Source: JAJDOD01 sp050299835 (GTDB taxonomy: Bacteria; Pseudomonadota; Alphaproteobacteria; Rhodobacterales; Rhodobacteraceae). Taken from it: 64,000 nucleotides of DNA. The stretch is taken from the NCBI GenBank assembly GCA_050299835.1, contig JBNKWP010000005.1, positions 1-64,000 of the forward strand, read 5' to 3'. Below are positions 61,853-64,000 of this stretch, in pieces. How positions within the stretch are numbered: the stretch's first letter is position 1; each line of letters begins with the position of its first letter. The notes under the pieces were generated by a model that was not told the origin of the DNA, did not search any database, and saw only the letters and a list, made by a program, of their open reading frames with translations. The position numbers were made by a program, and so were the translations under genes.

Positions 61853-63397
61853 TCAGGTGTATATCATCACGAAGGCCGCATAGCAGCACAGGATCACGCC
61901 GGCATAAAGGCCGAAACCCAAGACAGCCGAACCGCGCCCTGGCTCGCTATTGACCGGAGGCAGGGGCGGAAGCTGGTAATTCGGGTCGATCTCGCCCGCT
62001 TCGATCTTCCGGGCGCGCTCGGCCTCCGCTGCCGCCTCCGCTGCGGCTTCCGCACGGGCCTTGCCTTCGCTCCGGATGCGGTCCTGCTTTTCCGCCGCCC
62101 GGTGAATCCAGCTCTCTGTCCGAGGACGCTTTGTCGGTGCGACCTCCGTAACCGGCGGCGTATCCTCCGTCGGGTCGCTAAACTCCTCAACGATAGCGCG
62201 ACTTCGGCCAGCCGGTATCAGATAGCCCTCGTCTTCGGGGGCCACTTCAGGCTCGATCAGGCCGCTGCGGTTGAACTCATCCACCCATTCGGGCCGCGAG
62301 CTCTCAGGCTTTGGCGGCGCCGCCTCCACCTCCGGCAGGTCGGGCATCTGGCTCGTCCGCCGCACTTCGGTGTTGGTCTCCTCGACCAGCCGCGACAGCG
62401 ACAGTTCCAGGTCCATCTCGACTTCGCTGGACCGCGCTTTCGACTTGGGCTTCTGTATGATCCCCTCGCCAGACGAGGTAATCATGCTCCGCCACTTGGC
62501 CGCGGTCTGCAACCGGTCGCCGGGATGAAGCTGCATCGCCAGGTCGATGGCCTGCAGGAACGCCTTGTCATAGCCCTCGATCGATCCGGCCAGCGGCACG
62601 CAGGGGTCGGGATGGTTGGCCGCGACCTCCATCATCCGAACCTGCGGGTTCGGCGGAGCACGGCCGGCAATCACATGATAGAACGTCGCCGCCAGCGCAT
62701 AGAGGTCGCTGCACGGCGCCTGCTCGCTGCCAGCCACATAGAATTCCTGCGGCGAATACCCTTCCTTCACCACCATGAAGGACGACACCGCCCGCGTGTG
62801 CCGCGTGGCATCCAGCCGCGCCGCCCCAAAATCGATCAGAACCGGCGTCCCGTCTTTTTCGATCAGGATGTTGTCGGGCGAGATATCACGATGAAGCAGA
62901 CCGATCTTGTGAACCACTTCGATCGCATCGAGCAGTTGCAGCAAAATGTCCTTCACCCGCCGAGGCGTCAGCGCCCGGCGGTTCTTGTCCAGCACATCGA
63001 ACAGGTCCTGCCCATCGATCAGGTCCAGAACCATATAGGCGGTGCCGTTTTCCTCGAAGATGCGGTGAACCGCGACGATGTTGGGATGGCGCAGCTTGGC
63101 AAGGCTCCGCGCCTCCCGCATGAACATCTTGACCACTGACCGGATCGGCTTGACGTCGATGCTCTTGCGCGAAAACACGCCTTTGCCCTCGCGCACGCAA
63201 AAATCGTCCGGAAAGCACTCCTTGATGACAACCGTGCGGCCCAGCACGTTGTCCTTCGCCTTGTAGGTAATGCCGAAGCCCCCGGCACCCAGGTGCTCGG
63301 TGATGGTAAACTGATCGTCGGACAAGGTTGTACCAACGGGCAGAGCTTGCTCCGCCAGTTGGGACTGGATGCCGTCATCTATTTCAGTCACCGGCAC
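61853..63397 (-). CDS. Serine/threonine protein kinase with C-terminal membrane anchor
   Basis: A Hanks-type kinase of about 514 residues. From a GTG start at 63397, the glycine loop is LGAGGFGITYKA (about 36-47), the catalytic lysine is Lys59 (VVIKECFP), then LLHRDISPDN (HRD 169-171) and IDFGAAR (DFG 189-191). A low-complexity linker with an Ala/Glu-rich coiled coil follows (about 420-470), and a membrane helix ends the protein (AVLGFGLYAGVILCCYAAFVMIY). The N-terminus is uncertain: TTG 63514 and TTG 63565 are also in frame and no ATG is available. The targets are unknown. Confidence 0.85.
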   Translation of the reverse strand: MPVTEIDDGIQSQLAEQALPVGTTLSDDQFTITEHLGAGGFGITYKAKDNVLGRTVVIKECFPDDFCVREGKGVFSRKSIDVKPIRSVVKMFMREARSLAKLRHPNIVAVHRIFEENGTAYMVLDLIDGQDLFDVLDKNRRALTPRRVKDILLQLLDAIEVVHKIGLLHRDISPDNILIEKDGTPVLIDFGAARLDATRHTRAVSSFMVVKEGYSPQEFYVAGSEQAPCSDLYALAATFYHVIAGRAPPNPQVRMMEVAANHPDPCVPLAGSIEGYDKAFLQAIDLAMQLHPGDRLQTAAKWRSMITSSGEGIIQKPKSKARSSEVEMDLELSLSRLVEETNTEVRRTSQMPDLPEVEAAPPKPESSRPEWVDEFNRSGLIEPEVAPEDEGYLIPAGRSRAIVEEFSDPTEDTPPVTEVAPTKRPRTESWIHRAAEKQDRIRSEGKARAEAAAEAAAEAERARKIEAGEIDPNYQLPPLPPVNSEPGRGSAVLGFGLYAGVILCCYAAFVMIYT

Positions 63398-63805
63398 AGC
63401 CTGAACGCCCTCAATGACTTCTTCATTCTTTTCCGTGTTGCGCTCAATTGTGTTCGAATTGAGATAGCACTGCGGCAAACCTGCGGCGGTAAGCAGATAA
63501 TGCCCATATTCCAATACGTTCCGATCCGCCCACCCACAGAATCCGCCGCTTCGATGATGTATCAAGCGTTACTGATATGACACAGGCCCACCGCTGGCGG
63601 GCATGTTCACCACCGCTTATGTCCTGCCTTTCACCGGATGACCCACCTGAGCCGTCAGGTGACAGCCGACTGATCGCACACGACCTTCCCTTTCCGGCGA
63701 TCTCCGGATAAAAGCCCGTCTTCCATCAGCAAATGCGGCTCAGCCCGCCGGTTTTCATGACATTTCAAAAGATACGACGCGCCGGGATCGCTGCCCGGAA
63801 GGAGC
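63398..63805. other. Intergenic stretch between kinase and methyltransferase genes
   Basis: Divergent promoter region of about 400 bp. The part next to the kinase may still be coding if a TTG start is used. No RNA gene or repeat is seen; the base composition is lower in GC than in the flanking genes. Confidence 0.45.
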
Positions 63806-64000
63806 ATGTCTGCGCATGATCCGAAACACCGCAGCGCGGCGGAAGCGAATTCCGCCCTCGACGAGGCTCTGGCTCTCCAGAAAGACCGAAACCGCCGCGA
63901 CCGCTCCGGCCTTTTCTATATCGAGGGTGTCAGGAACTTCATCCAGGCCGTTGATCACGGCTTCGAAATCTCGCGTATCATCGCCAGCGACAAACTCCTG
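63806..64000 (+). CDS. RNA 2'-O-ribose methyltransferase, TrmH/SpoU family (5' part)
   Basis: The first 65 residues of a gene that runs off the right edge. After a short basic start (MSAHDPKHRSAAEANSALDE) the segment LQKDRNRRDRSGLFYIEGVR is the substrate-binding N-terminal domain of SpoU methyltransferases, continuing NFIQAVDHGFEISRIIASDK. The ATG at 63806 has GGAAGGAG 5 nt upstream. The rRNA or tRNA target cannot be told from this part. Confidence 0.85.
   Translation, partial: MSAHDPKHRSAAEANSALDEALALQKDRNRRDRSGLFYIEGVRNFIQAVDHGFEISRIIASDKLL

Overview
The window is about 64 kb of GC-rich chromosomal DNA from an alphaproteobacterium, most probably a member of the Rhodobacterales (Roseobacter group). 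The evidence is a SAM/SAH-type riboswitch in front of metK, a class I lysyl-tRNA synthetase, the ybeY-corC-lnt-metK order, an FnrL-type box before a universal stress gene, an NDUFS4-like complex I subunit gene, and a long beta-helix protein of a type common in roseobacters. No prophage, insertion sequence, CRISPR array or rRNA operon was seen. There is one tRNA gene, tRNA-Arg(UCU).

Layout. (1) 1-8.3 kb, housekeeping on the minus strand: the start of rpsA with a promoter and structured leader, a plus-strand membrane protein lying between rpsA and cmk, then cmk, metK with its riboswitch, lnt, an unknown protein, corC and ybeY. (2) 8.3-11.1 kb: a YjbR-like protein, then a tightly overlapping sugar-acid operon (2-keto-3-deoxygalactonate kinase, KDPGal aldolase, SMP-30 lactonase), i.e. 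part of the De Ley-Doudoroff route. (3) 11.2-15.3 kb: a three-gene polysaccharide-type unit (two-domain glycosyltransferase, unknown protein, CBS-fused sugar nucleotidyltransferase), followed by a SlyD-like isomerase. (4) 16-24 kb: a run of catabolic genes (haloacid dehalogenase, alpha/beta hydrolases, threonine dehydratase family, pcaD, MFS exporter, zinc alcohol dehydrogenase, GNAT, an odd enolase-superfamily protein). (5) 24.1-37.6 kb: a capsule or exopolysaccharide locus with an ABC-2 exporter (kpsT, kpsE and kpsM type), an undecaprenyl-phosphate sugar transferase, five further glycosyltransferases, a sulfotransferase-like protein and an RTX calcium-binding protein.

(6) 37.7-44.3 kb: a TetR regulator, a CoxG-like protein, then an islet of lower GC holding the tip of an Rhs protein fused to a TNT-type NAD-glycohydrolase toxin with a small overlapping candidate immunity gene, ending near tRNA-Arg. 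Next comes a TetR-controlled envelope-stress operon (PspA family plus YiaA/YiaB family) with four copies of one palindromic operator, a PAP2 family protein and a DUF1508 protein. (7) 44.4-53.4 kb: inositol monophosphatase, Stf0 sulfotransferase, GNAT, complex I accessory subunit, uvrB, a small secreted protein, an isolated low-GC ImmA/IrrE peptidase, small membrane and periplasmic proteins, a zinc membrane protease and an FNR-type-controlled UspA. (8) 53.6-64 kb: a large beta-helix protein that could be a gene-transfer-agent head spike, bracketed by two copies of a 43-bp element; then a DUF4864 protein, lysK, a TerB-like protein, a membrane protein, dacB, nadD, a serine/threonine kinase and the start of an RNA methyltransferase.

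The most interesting items are the Rhs-TNT toxin/immunity module (38975-40554), the TetR/PspA operator set (40989-41698), the SAM/SAH riboswitch, the enolase-superfamily protein that lacks two key aspartates, and the repeat-fronted glycosyltransferase and RTX protein inside the capsule locus. All calls come from reading the sequence. No database search was run.
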